Source: Lagopus muta (lineage: Eukaryota > Chordata > Aves > Galliformes > Phasianidae). From it: 64,000 bases of DNA. Below, one piece after another: positions 22,500 to 32,380 of this stretch. The DNA lies in the NCBI RefSeq assembly GCF_023343835.1, contig NC_064442.1, forward strand, positions 19,764,501 to 19,828,500, given 5' to 3'. The notes under the pieces are model-generated. The model searched no databases, was not told the DNA's origin, and saw only the letters and a list, made by a program, of their open reading frames with translations. Made by a program: the position numbers and the translations under genes. Within the stretch, counting starts at the first letter, position 1. Every line of letters starts with the position of its first letter.

Positions 22500-24060
22500 G
22501 GTTCACCTTTCTCAAATGGGAAAAATAATTGTAGGCCAGGAGTTGGTGGGGCTCACTGACAAGACTTTAAACTAGGAGGAGGAAATAAAACCAGGCTCAC
22601 TAGAGATGAGCCAGAGATGAGCCTTGGGGCAGCATTCCAGGGTCAGTGGTAAGACCAACAGCCCAGCTGAAGTGCATGTAAACCAACTGCATGCAACCCG
22701 GGCAACAAACAGGAGGAACAAGAACAAGAACAAGTGCAGCAGGAAAACTATGGCTTGATCACTGTCACTGGAACATGGTGGGATCATTCCCAGTGCTGCA
22801 ATGGAGGGCCAAAAGCTCTTTAGAAGGAATAGACAAGGGAAGAGAGGTGGAGCAGTGGGGTGCAGAAGCACTCTGCGTTAGGGAGTGTTTTGATGTTGTT
22901 GAGCTCAATTCTGGGAGTGATACAGTGATCCTTATGGGTATGGATCAAGGGAAGGCCAAGTCTGAAATCTTGGTGGGAGTCTTTTATAGACAGATATCTG
23001 AGCAGGATAAACAGACAAAGAATTCTACAAGCAGCTGGCAGAAGTCACACAATTGCTAGCCCTTGTTCTCAAAAGGGACTTCAACTTGCCAGCCATTTGC
23101 TAAAAATGCAATATAACGAGATAAAAGCGAGGAAAAAGTCTAGGAGTGTCCTGGAATATGCAGGAGATAACTTCTTGTCATATCTGGTAAGGTGCCCTGC
23201 TAAACCTGCTGGTTATAAACAGAGGATTGGTGGGAATTATGGTTGCTGAAAGCCATCTGAGGCATAGCAACAACTAAATGACAGAATCTTCTGTTCTTGT
23301 TGAAGTTAGGAAGAGGGACAGCTACCTTCAACTTCGGGAGGGCAGACTTCTGACTTTTAAGGATACTGTTTGGGAGAGTCTCTTGGGAGTCAGTCCCGAA
23401 GGGATCCAGGAAAGATGGGCATTCCTCAAGAAGGATATCTTAAAGGTGCAGGAGCAGACCATTTCTGTGTGCTGCAGGAAAACCGGTCTGGCAGACAGTT
23501 CAGGAAGAGTAGAAGGATATTACTACGATATGCAGAAAGCAAATCAGATCTTAATCAGGCCACAGTAGTAAATGTTAACAAAAGATGCATTAATGTAAGT
23601 CCATGGGACCAGATGGGATTCACCCAAGGATACTGAGGGAGCTGGCAGAAGTGATTGCCAAGCCACTTTCCATTTCCATTGTCCTGGATAACCTGGGAGG
23701 TCCCAGATGAGTGGAGACTTGTGAATGTCATATATGAATGAATATCTACAAGAAGGGTTGAATGGAGGATCTTGGGAACTGCAAACATGTCAGCCTGATC
23801 TCAGTGCTGAGGAAGGTCATGGAGCAGATCATCTTGAGTGAGATCACAAAGCGTGTGTGGGACAATCAGGGGATCACGCCTAGTCAGCATGGGTTCACGA
23901 AAGGCAGGTCTTTCTTGGCCAACCTCATCACCTTTTCTGGCCAGGCAACTCACCTACTGGACAAGGAAAAGGCTGTGGATGTAATCTACCCAGACTTCAG
24001 CAAACTTTTGATTCTGTCTCCCACAGTATTCTCCTGGGGAGAAGATGGCAGCCTGTGACT
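22500..24060 (+). mobile_element. CR1 LINE ORF2 fragment (endonuclease and RT start), broken
   Basis: Remnants of the CR1 endonuclease-reverse transcriptase frame run in sense. The endonuclease part is near 22,900-23,060. The RT start near 23,770-24,030 has the VSLISVLRKVMEQIILSEI stretch, then QHGFTKGRSFLANL and a VIYPDFSK segment. Frame breaks show it is inactive. Parts between are missing or diverged. Confidence 0.88.
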
Positions 24061-24365
24061 TGGACAGAAGAGAGTTTGTTGCTCTCTGCAACCTTGACAG
24101 GTGGTTGTAGTGAGGTAGATGTTGCCCTCTTCTCCTGGGTAACTAATGATAGAATGGCCTCAGGTTGTGCGAGGAGAGCTTCAGGTTGGATATTATGAAA
24201 AATCTATTCTCAAAAAGAGTGGCAAGGTATTGGGACAGGTCAAGGGAGGTGTTGTTGTCCAAGAAATGTGTGATGTTGCACTGAGGGACGTGGTTAAGCA
24301 GTCATGGTGGTGATGAAGTGATGGTTGGACTTAATGATCTTCAAAGTCTTTTCCAACAAGTTTGA
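24061..24365 (+). mobile_element. CR1 LINE 3' end
   Basis: CR1 3' blocks are visible: TGTTGCCCTCTTCTCCTGGG, CAGGTTGGATATTATGAAAA, GTGATGAAGTGATGGTTGGA and CTTAATGATCTTCAAAGTCT. It may be the 3' part of the adjacent CR1 after an internal deletion, or a second insertion. Confidence 0.82.
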
Positions 24366-24375
24366 GACCATCTGA

Positions 24376-25080
24376 TGTGACTGAATGTGTACAAGGCCAT
24401 GGGACCTGATGACACACATCCCAGGGTCCTGAAGGAACTGAATGATGTGGTTGCCAATCTACTCTCATGTTTGAAAAGTAATGACTGCCAGATGAAATTC
24501 TTTGCAACAGAAAAAAAAGGAGACATCAGGGTAGAAAAGATGATCCATTAAACTACGGTCTGATGAGTATCAGTGCCTGGGAAGATCATCTAACATATCC
24601 TCCTGGAAGCTCTCTTAAGGCATATGCAAGATAACAAGGTGATCTGAGGTAGCCAGCATGGCTTCAGCAAGAACAAATTGTGCTTCACCAGTCTGGTGGC
24701 CTTCTGTAATGGAGTGAAAGAATTGGAGGACAAAAGAGCAACTGATGTCATCTACCTTGACTTGTGCAAGGCCTTTGATATGGATACACACCACATTTGT
24801 GTTTCTGAACTGGAGAAGATATGGATTTGAAATGTAAACTGTTCAGTGGATAAGGAATTGGTGGAGTGGTTGCAGCCAGAGTGTTGTGGTCAGTAGCTCT
24901 AATAATATTCAAGAAGGCCTAGTAAGGCACCCAGGGCTGGGGCTCCTAGCAAAAAAGGACATGGAACTATTGGAATGGGTCTTGAGGAGTGTCACAAAGA
25001 TTATCAGAAGGTTTGAAACTCTCTCCTACGAAGAAAGGATGAGATAGCTGGGCTTGTTCAGTAAGAAGGCTCAAAGGAGA
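24376..25080 (+). mobile_element. CR1 LINE RT fragment, further copy
   Basis: A second sense RT fragment begins at GGCCATGGGACCTGATGA and runs through CAGCATGGCTTCAGCAAGAA, TGCTTCACCAGTCTGGTGGC and a CTACCTTGACTTGTGCAAGG segment. A distal block with TGAGATAGCTGGGCTTGTTC follows. Repeated RT starts in tandem show two independent insertions. Confidence 0.85.
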
Positions 25081-25084
25081 CACC

Positions 25085-25260
25085 ATTGTAGCCTTTCAGT
25101 ACCTCCCAGTTTTGTGTCATCAGGATACTTGCTGAGCTCTGCCTACCGCCCAAATCACTAACACCGATCAACAGCACTGGACCCAGTATTTGTCCCTGTG
25201 ATACGCTGTCACTGACTGACATACAAATAGATTTTGTGCCATTGCAATAGATTTGTGCCA
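25085..25260 (-). mobile_element. CR1 LINE fragment, antisense
   Basis: The plus strand reads TTTTGTGTCATCAGGATACTTGCTGAG followed by AGCACTGGACCCAGTATTTG in pieces of the reverse complement of CR1. It is short, with both ends missing. Confidence 0.7.
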
Positions 25261-25869
25261 TTGCCACCACGCTCTAGACCTGGCTCTTCGGCCTATTTTC
25301 ATTCTCCTTTGTTGCTTGCTCATCCATTCCCTACTTCAAGAACCAGACTCAGGAGCAGGATTTAAAGACCGTCACTGTCAGGTCTTGAAGTTAAAGGTGA
25401 GGAATGCTGTGGGTCCCAGATGCAGATCTGAGAACTCCTGAAACTCATAAGACGGCCCAAGCGTGTGCTATGTAACAGGCAGAGTCTTGCTGTAGCAGGG
25501 TGTGAGATGGCCCATCCAGAGATTCTGCACAGCATTGAGCAGGAGTTCATGTATAGTTTTGTCCATGCTGCACAGGATGAGTTGCTCCACACAGCTAAAA
25601 GAGTGTGGAACTGAGGTGTGGTGCTGACACTCGTCATTGCCAAACTCAGCCATTAAAGCTCGATGCCCAACTCACCTTAGTTTAACTGATCTTTTTGGCC
25701 ATTGTTTCTTATTACTTTTCTTGATATGACCACAAATTTTTATCATAGTTCTCTCATGGTGTGGACTTGTCCAAGAGCAGAGCATAGTACCTTCCTTTCA
25801 GAAGGAGCTCCAAACCCAGTGCTCTCCTGCACTGTCCAAGGAAGGTGCTTCCCATCTCCATTCATGTTC
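25261..25869. other. No supportable gene
   Basis: The stretch lies between CR1 copies. Open frames are below 95 codons and unsupported. Confidence 0.45.
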
Positions 25870-26480
25870 CCTTGCCCTCAACAAGTTTGCTGAAGACTCC
25901 AAGCTGAGTGGTGCGGTCAACATGGTGGAAGGAAGGAATGCCATTCAGAGGGACCTCGAGGGGCTGGAAAGGTGGGCCAGGGTGAAGCTGATGAGATTCA
26001 ACATGCAAAAGTGCAGAGTTTTGCATTTGGGCCAGAGGAATCCCAGGCATCCATACACACTGGAAGGAGCGGTCCTTGAGAGCAGCCCTGTGGAGAAGGA
26101 CCTGGGGGTCTTGATAGATGAAAAACTGAACATGAGCCAGCAGTGTGCCCTTGCGGCTCGGGAGGTAAATGGTATCCTGGGCTCCATCAGAAGAGGGGTG
26201 GCCAGCAGGGACAGGGAGGTGATTGTTGAGGAAGGGAAGATTTAGGTTGGATGTCAGGGGGATGTTCTTTACGATGAGAGTGGTGAGGTGCTGGAACAGC
26301 TGCCCAGAGAGGCTGTGGATGCCCCGTCCATCCCTGGAGGTATTCAAGGCCAGGTTGGATGGGGCCATGGGCAGCCTGGTCTGGTATTAAATGTGCAGGT
26401 TGGTGGCCCTGCATATGGCAGGGGGTTGGAGATTCAAGATCCTTGAGGTCCCTTCCACCCCTGGCCATTCTGTGATTCCC
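25870..26480 (+). mobile_element. CR1 LINE, comparatively young 3' part with internal deletion
   Basis: This is the best preserved CR1 in the window. Its ORF2 end covers TTTGCTGAAGACTCCAAGCTG, GGCATTTGGGCC-like and GACCTGGGGGTCTTGAT blocks. The 3' end holds GGAACAGCTGCCCAGAGAGG and GGTTGGATGGGGCCATGGGC, ending in CCATTCTGTGATTCCCTG. About 100 bases between ORF2 and the 3' end appear to be missing. The open frames on both strands across it are repeat-derived. Confidence 0.9.
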
Positions 26481-26724
26481 TGTATCTCTCATTTCTCCCT
26501 CTGTGCAGGGCAGGATGACTCTTTCTCTCACCATATTGCCTAACTTCTTGCTAGTTTTCTCCTCGCTTTGCAAGAACCAGAATGAAAAAAAGCAAATCTC
26601 TCCTGTCCTTCCTCCTCTCTTCTATCACCTCCATACTATCAGTGGCTCCTCCCTCTCTCCTCTTGGTCCTTTTCTCAAAGGCTCCTCTAACAACAAAAGC
26701 TTTGTGAGACAAAAAAAGGCTTTC

Positions 26725-26930
26725 CCACTGCACAAAAAGTGTGTCTGTGTAAGGCCATGCATGCAGCTGCAGGGATTCCTTGCTTTTGGCTTTGTAATGA
26801 TGGTAACTGGCCTTGGAAGGACAGGTCATAGTATATGAAATAAGTTTTAGATCAAATTCTGCTATGTCTTGTCGATATTCCCAGACACCTGACAAAGTCT
26901 GCACCTCACAATGTCTCGGTGTCAGAAAGA
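26725..26930 (-). pseudogene. VH-delta pseudogene (decayed V segment)
   Basis: On the plus strand a block starting GCAGCTGCAGGG, then CCTTG.TTTTGGCTTT, GATGGT and CTTGGAAGGA aligns with the framework-3 part of the functional V exon at 28,069-28,140 with few gaps. Upstream on the minus strand, W..RQ and L.LIS remnants of framework 2 are visible near 26,860-26,890. A TTTTTGTGCA block near 26,730 matches the Tyr-Phe-Cys-Ala end, in a shifted frame. No recombination signal or leader is seen, so it cannot be used. Confidence 0.75.
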
Positions 26931-27981
26931 AAAAAATACCTCTTCAGAGGTGTTGTAGATAAGTAGGAGGTTTCCAGAGGACATTTCCTCCCTAGAAAAG
27001 TGTCATCAGCTCTTCCAGGGAAAAAGCTGCTGGAGTGATGTGGGACATATTTGAGCATTAGAAGGAAAATCCAGTCCTGCCATAGTGGCTTTCATGCAGA
27101 GGCACTGGGTGGGCCCTGGGCACTATCCGGATGTCTGTCTCTGTGTAGAAAGGGAAAACTGACACAAATAGCTGTATTATGAGCACTCTGATGTCTGGAG
27201 GACATCTTATGCTCTTGCATTCCCCTATTTATCAGAAGTCAGTGGAGGAACAGATGCCATTCATGACTTCTCTGGAGTGAGTGCCAACACAGATAAGAAG
27301 TCTCTCGTGACTGGCTGAGCTGTGCCCCAGGGCTGACAGAGGCCACCGAAAGCAGACTGGAGGAGGACCCACCAAAGAAGACTAAGCAGTGCTGGGGCAT
27401 GTTACTGCTGGAGGTTTTTAACATGCAGACTGACTCTGCTCAGGGCCAATTTTCAGATCTAGCGTGTAACAAAGCAAACATCCACCCCTGATATTCCATT
27501 CTTAGAGATATGACAGTGACCTACCTCCCTAGCAAGGGTGCAATCCCTCTTCAGAGGAAAAGGGTAGTCAGGCAGCGTGAGGCAATTTGTGCTGCACAAG
27601 GAAGAATCATGTGCTACAGCCCCCACGGCAATTCCACAACATCCCCACCTTGAGAGAGGCCCTGAGGTGGGGAGCTGAGGGCTACACTTTTTACTCTCTT
27701 GGGATTGAAGGAAAAGCAGGGTGGAGGTGAGGATGACATTATTTTATGAATTAGGTGAAAAATCTATGCTGTGTAAAAGTCTTGGATTGAGCTGCCCACG
27801 GGAGTTACACATATATGAAGTTTAATTTCAAACTTCTTTTACAATGTCAAATTTTACTTGAAATTCAGTTATGCATGGATTGATGGGCAGTTCCAAGATC
27901 TTTTAGACCTTATCCTTATTTCACAGAGTTTGTACGGGTAACTGCCTCCTTGAGAAGTTCTATCACCACAGCAGTCTTCTC
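26931..27981. other. No supportable gene between V segment and pseudo-V
   Basis: Short open frames only. No D, J or repeat family recognised. Confidence 0.45.
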
Positions 27982-28021
27982 ACTTTTTGTGTTGTCACTC
28001 CCTCCTTTGGCTTTATGTGTG
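27982..28021 (-). other. V-segment recombination signal, non-canonical 23-type
   Basis: Read on the minus strand, Tyr-Phe-Cys-Ala-Arg codons are followed by CACACAT and, overlapping it, CACATAA, then a nonamer ACAAAAAGT at 27,990-27,982. The spacer is 24 bases from the first heptamer or 22 from the second; neither is exactly 23. The CACA core, which matters most for cleavage, is kept. The nonamer is identical to the one on the 5' D signal. Confidence 0.75.
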
Positions 28022-28335
28022 CTGTCTTGCACAGAAGTAGGTGGCTCTATCTGTGGCACTAAGGGTGCGCAGCTGCAGGGAAACCTTGTTTTTGGCTTTA
28101 TCTGCAGAGATGGTGACACGATCTTGGAAGGATGGGGCATAGCCTGTGTTATTCCCAAAAGGATAGATCCAGCCTAGGAATTGCAACTGCCCTCCTGGAG
28201 ACAGACGGACACAGTTCCAGTCATAGTAAGGGCTGTCCAGAAGTGCTCCTTTTACAGTGCAGGTGAGGAGGAGTGATCCAGAAACTGTCCCTTCCTTGGG
28301 ACCTGATGTCACCATTTCTATTTGGGAAAGGGTGC
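28022..28335 (-). CDS. Antibody-like V segment of TCR delta (VH-delta)
   Basis: The exon opens at acceptor TGTGTCTTTTCAG in phase 1 and ends at the recombination signal. It encodes about 104 residues of a variable Ig domain of VH type: framework 1 with GTVSGSLLLTCTV (first Cys), framework 2 with VRLSPGGQLQFLGWI, framework 3 with YAPSFQDRVTISADKAKNK and SLQLRTLSATDRATYFCAR (second Cys). The Arg-Val-Thr-Ile-Ser, Leu-Gln-Leu and Ala-Arg features are antibody heavy-chain marks and are not found in ordinary TCR V-alpha/delta. The core Trp of framework 2 seems replaced by Cys, with a Trp two residues earlier. The open frame is intact. After rearrangement it would join D, J and the constant exons downstream. 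Confidence 0.93.
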
Positions 28336-29555
28336 CTGAAAAGACACAGAGAAAGTATGAAGTTTGATTTTTGTTTTTATTTTTTGTGATTTGACTATTC
28401 ATGAAATAGTCCCTAAGTTGCAGGGTGCAAAACAAAAGAGAGGTCTTTACACTAGGAGTTCTCCCTGGGAGCAGTGGTTTGCTCAGACATTCCAGAACCC
28501 TTTTTCTTTGCACCATCCAAAGAACTGTTCAGAAAGGAGACCCACTAAAGCCTGGGCAATGGCTGATATACATCTATACCTATATAGATATCTTATAGTG
28601 TATCTATAAACATTAATACAGAGTCCTGGCAGAAGAGTGCACGGAGCTCCCAGCCCCTCCCAAATATTCCAGCACCAGCAGCATCTGGAGTCACATCATA
28701 AGCACAGGGAACGGAGTGGGTATAGACACGCGGGGAATTGCTTTGCCAGATGCACCTGAATCTCAAAGGATGAAGAAGCATGGGGCTTTTGCTGCATTCC
28801 CCTAGAAAATCCCAAGGTTGCTCACAGCGGGATCCTACACAGCTCCCTGGAGCAGTTATTGGCATTGTCTTCCCTTAATCCATGCTTAGAAAAATCTCAG
28901 AAAACCCCCCTCTTCTGTGCTGCAGCAGCATTCTACCACCTGGAAAGGGGGGATTATATCCATGCAAGTATTCATCAAAAATTGTGAAATTTAGACTTCA
29001 ACAGTGGCAGGTCAGGTGAGCAGAGAAAACCTGGGCCTGTCCACTTCTGGGCTCTCATCTCTTTCACCTCCCATCAGAGCTGAGCAGGACAAGCTAAGTA
29101 GCATCATTCTCTATGCAATCATTTCACTGCTTTGAGGACAGAGAAAAGGGAAATTAATCCACAAGGGACACAGAGAGGAAAAGAGCCCAGTTCTTGCCTA
29201 CCATAAGGGAGTCTGTGGTCCCTCTGGCACCCCCAGTGCCACTGAGAACATCACCCTGGATGCAGTCCCACCCTTCACAAGCCCTACCTCAGTGTTCACT
29301 CTTCAAAGACACATGAAAACAGTAACAGGGGGTGGGTGCAGAGTCCCCAAAGGCCCCTTACTACTTTCACAAGTTGTGCTCTCATTCAGGGTTGCTTGTC
29401 ACAACTGATAGAACGTCCATCAAGCCAGGACATGGGATCTAGTAGAGGAAAGGAAGGGTGCTGAGTGGCCACAATCCCTTGAAAAGTAGTTCTGAAAGGA
29501 TGCATGTCCTGGGCAATGGATGTGCGCTGGTGAGGTGTACAGTTGGAAGAGAAGT

Positions 29556-29684
29556 GCAGTTAGGGTACTCCACCGCTTCCTGTTGCACAGGTGAATTGCC
29601 TTCAGCTGTGCTCCCACAGCTCACCCAGTCCTTGCCTCAGGTGATCAATCAGTGGTTCAGGCCGTGACTCAACTCCCACACATG
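29556..29684 (-). repeat. LTR-like dispersed repeat, copy B (partial)
   Basis: On the minus strand this reads TGTGTGGGAGTTGAGTCACGG, CTGATTGATCACCTGAGG and GAAGGCAATTCACCTGTGC, matching copies A, C and D, then diverges. It lies in the intron between the V leader and V exon, and helps to explain why that intron is about 1.4 kb. Confidence 0.65.
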
Positions 29685-29742
29685 AGGGAAGTGCACAAAA
29701 GCCATTTCCCTGTTTTTAGCCCAGGAAGACTGGGGTTCTCAC

Positions 29743-29815
29743 CTTTGGAGGCTGCAGCAAAGGTGATGACCAGCAGCCAGAGTAGCATTGCAGGCTTCTC
29801 CAGAGGATCTGTCAT
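29743..29815 (-). CDS. Leader (signal peptide) exon of VH-delta
   Basis: The 73-base exon starts at an ATG and encodes MTDPLEKPAMLLWLLVITF followed by Ala-Ala-Ala-Ser-Lys, a typical hydrophobic signal peptide. A second ATG ten codons in (MLLWLL) could also serve. The donor AAAG/GTGAGA leaves one base, which pairs with GC from the V exon to give Gly in phase. The intron to the V exon is 1,407 bases, long for a V gene and partly filled by a repeat. No other exon is needed. Confidence 0.88.
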
Positions 29816-29939
29816 GGTGCAGGATGAGGCAGGGAAGCAGGGCTGCAAGATGCTCAGACCTTCCTCTCCTTGAAGCAGAAGAGAAACGCCCAGTGCCCTC
29901 CAGTGCTGAAGGCTCAGATTTCCGTCCAACCCCAGACAG

Positions 29940-29988
29940 ATTTGCAGCCTCTTCTGAGCAGCTGCTTTGGAGTTGCAGTTACTTTATA
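29940..29988 (-). promoter_or_regulatory. Candidate V promoter elements
   Basis: About 170 bases upstream of the leader ATG the minus strand has TGTATAAAGTA (TATAAA at 29,988-29,983). A 7-of-8 match to the Ig octamer, CTGCAAAT, lies at 29,947-29,940, but downstream of the TATA box, which is not the usual order in VH promoters. A TATA start is plausible; the octamer may be chance. Confidence 0.4.
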
Positions 29989-30689
29989 CACCAAATAGTT
30001 TTATATTCTTGTCACTGGTGTCTTGGGTGGGGAGAGGAAGCCACGTTTCCTTTTGAACATTTCTCAGTCTGCACAGGAAACTCATGGACCTCTGTTAACT
30101 CCTTGGGGCCCCTTCAAAGCACTTCCCCAAACTATCTTTGTAAGCAGTTGTTGCCCTTTAAATAGGTAAGTGGGAAAGGCCTGATAGTGTGGAGAGTGGT
30201 TTTTTTTTTTCCTGGGAGTGAGACACGATCAAATCCTTCCTCCCCTGTCGAAGACAAAAAGCTGTTACCATACCCCAGGGCCACAAAGCACTAATGCATG
30301 GTGAAAAGAGAATGCTTTGTAAGGGGCAAGAAGATGGTGGGTCACAGCTGTTAGAACAGCCAGAATAGCAGTGTGGGGTTTGAGCAGGTAGACGACCTGC
30401 TCTGCCTTCAGGCAAAGCTACAGGATGAAATATATGGGTTAAAAAGTGCAATGGGGGACAAACAGAAGGAGTGGGGAAATCACAGTTCACCCATGCAGAG
30501 ACAGATTATTTCAAAGGAAAAGAACACAAAGCACAAAACAGTCTGCATCCCATCAGGACAAAGAAAAGTCTTGTCAGGCTGGAGGTAAGAACACAAAGGA
30601 AAGGAGGGATGGAGGCAAATCTGTGCTCAAAGCTGCAAACAAAAACCCTCCTTGCTTTCTCCACCCTCCCAGGTGCCTCTGTACATCAG
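29989..30689. other. No supportable gene upstream of the V leader
   Basis: Overlapping open frames on both strands lack domain signatures. A T run lies near 30,200. Confidence 0.45.
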
Positions 30690-31300
30690 GTGTGAGGCCC
30701 TGGATGGGGAAGGCTCAACTGTGGGTGATAAAAGCCCACTCAATCTAGATAAACTAACAAAACCAAACTAGGGAAAGACTTAATTACTTCATTCATTACT
30801 GTAACACATCCAGCTCCACCTGGGGGAGGGTGAAGAATGTGTGGAGAGCTTACGGGTGAGATTTAAGGAGTGGGCAAGTATGGTGACATCAATGTGGGGG
30901 TGTACTGCAGGTCACTAGAGTGGAAGAATGAAGTCAATGAGGCCTTCTACAAGCAGCTGCATGTAGCCTCACAATCCTGAGTTCTCATGGGGGACTTTAA
31001 TCATCCGGATATCTGTTAGGTGAGCAGCATGGCCAGCCACTCGTGGCCCAGATGGTTCCTGCAATGTGCTGAAAGTAATTTTCTGCTGCAGGTGGTGGAG
31101 AAGCCGACAGGGTGATGGGTGCTTCTGGACTTTGTTCTTTCCTACAGGGATGGACTTGTTAGGGATGTGAAGGTTGGGGGCAGCTTGGGATGCATTGACC
31201 ATATGATGGTGAAACTTTGAGAGTAAGAAGGCAAAAAACAGGATTGCTGCCCTGGGCTTTCAGAGAGCCATCTTCAAACATTTCTGGGACCTACTTGGAG
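30690..31300 (+). mobile_element. CR1 LINE endonuclease-region fragment
   Basis: CR1 ORF2 5' sequence is recognisable: GGGGGTGTACTGCAGGTC, TTCTACAAGCAGCTGCATGT, GGGGGACTTTAATCATCCGG, CTTCTGGACTTTGTTCTTTC and GATTGCTGCCCTGGGCTTTC. Frame breaks are present and the rest of ORF2 is absent. Confidence 0.87.
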
Positions 31301-31684
31301 GTATCTCATGGGCTGGAGTGCTAGAAGGTGTGGGAATCAAATGTTGCTTCTGCATTAGAATTGCATAATATTATTTTTATTTCATGATCTCTGCTGTCAT
31401 AGTTGTTTTTGGGAGTTCTACTTAACCTGGGGAAGATCTCTGATAGTTTACATCACTTATCCTCTAGATGAACCTTCCCAGGAACACACACTCTGTATAT
31501 AGGTGTACACATGTATATTTTGTCACACACATTGCAACAATATCCTGCACAAGATCAACACCCTTTCCCCCCCCTCCCCATGTTCTTTGTTTAACAAAGA
31601 CTTTAAAGAAAATCACCATATCAATATGACAAGAAGAGAACTGAGACATCTTGGAAACTACAGGAGGACAGGACTGACACCAGA

Positions 31685-31749
31685 TAACAAATAAATTAAC
31701 ATGTAATTAACAAATTAATTAACAAATAAATTAATTAATAATTAACAAA
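31685..31749. repeat. AT-rich low-complexity tract (TTAATTAACAAA units)
   Basis: Interleaved AATTAA and ACAAAT units make up the tract just left of an LTR. It may be the insertion target. Confidence 0.75.
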
Positions 31750-31961
31750 TGTAAACCTTCTGATAAGATTGTAAACCTGGAGTACCCAGGCAGTGGGGAA
31801 ACAGGGAAGAGGGGGAGTCAAGGGGGAGAAAGCAGGGTATAAAGGCTGTCGTGATCCTTAGGCGCACTCCTACTTGCTGGACGCCCGCCATTGCAATCGC
31901 GAATAAATTCTGCTTTTATCAGAGATAACATCCTGTCAAAATTACTTGGATATTTCCAACA
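31750..31961 (+). repeat. Solo LTR at the left edge of the GC-rich island
   Basis: It starts TGTAAACCTTCTGATAAG and ends TATTTCCAACA. Inside are GGGTATAAAGG (TATA box, 31,836) and GCGAATAAATTCTG (AATAAA, 31,902) in promoter-R-U5 order. No target duplication is visible on both sides; its right end meets a G-rich minisatellite. The family is unknown to me. Confidence 0.7.
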
Positions 31962-32195
31962 GGGGCAAAGGGCATGGGGGGGTCATAGAGTGGGGGGGGG
32001 GGCACAGGGAATGGGGGGGGTCAGCAGGTGAGGGGTGGCACACGACATTGGGGGGGTGCAGGGGGTGGGTGCAAAATTCTGGGGGGACGGGGGGGCACAG
32101 GGTGTGGGGGGGGGCCACCCGGGGGGGTGGGGATGGGGTCAAAGCCCCTGCAGACCGCTTCTGGGGGAGGGGGGGGGAGCAGGGGGGGGGCTCAC
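31962..32195 (+). repeat. G-rich minisatellite, left array
   Basis: Runs of 5-10 G separated by CACAGGGTGTG or GCAAAATTCTG units make up most of the stretch. The same units appear inverted, as C-rich sequence, at 32,830-33,294. The plus strand carries many potential G-quadruplexes. Confidence 0.85.
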
Positions 32196-32310
32196 CACGT
32201 TCGTCAGAGACGTCGCAACAGTTGCAATAGTCATCGTTGACCCACTCGAAGGCAATGGTGGTGGAACTGTCCAGGCAGGTGAAAGGCTTGGATTCCTCAG
32301 AAGTGATGGT
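32196..32310 (-). pseudogene. PRKCSH: PRKCSH (glucosidase II beta) second coding exon, frameshifted
   Basis: On the minus strand an acceptor GCCCCCGCCCAG opens, and ACGTG/GTGAGC closes, a 115-base exon. It reads ESKPFTCLDSSTTIAF then VNDDYCNCCDVSDERG, a close match to the first LDL-receptor class A repeat of PRKCSH, the non-catalytic ER subunit that retains glucosidase II. Reading from exon 1 in phase gives Asn-His-His-Phe and then a stop: two bases appear lost before the Glu-Ser-Lys codons, shifting the frame. Calcium-ligand positions in the repeat (DCKDGSDE in the family) read NCCDVSDE. So this is a decayed copy. Confidence 0.88.
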
Positions 32311-32380
32311 CTGGGCGGGGGAGGTTAAGGGGGGGGTGTCCTCATGTGGGGGGGCTCGGGGGGGGGGGGTGGTCACTCAC

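Noticed and set aside
25862..26573. Frames of up to 168 codons on the minus strand
   Set aside because: They are the antisense of a well-preserved CR1 copy.
28593..28865. Minus frame with Phe-Gly-Arg-Gly that looks J-like within the V leader intron
   Set aside because: No recombination signal upstream, no donor at the right distance, and the position is upstream of the V exon.
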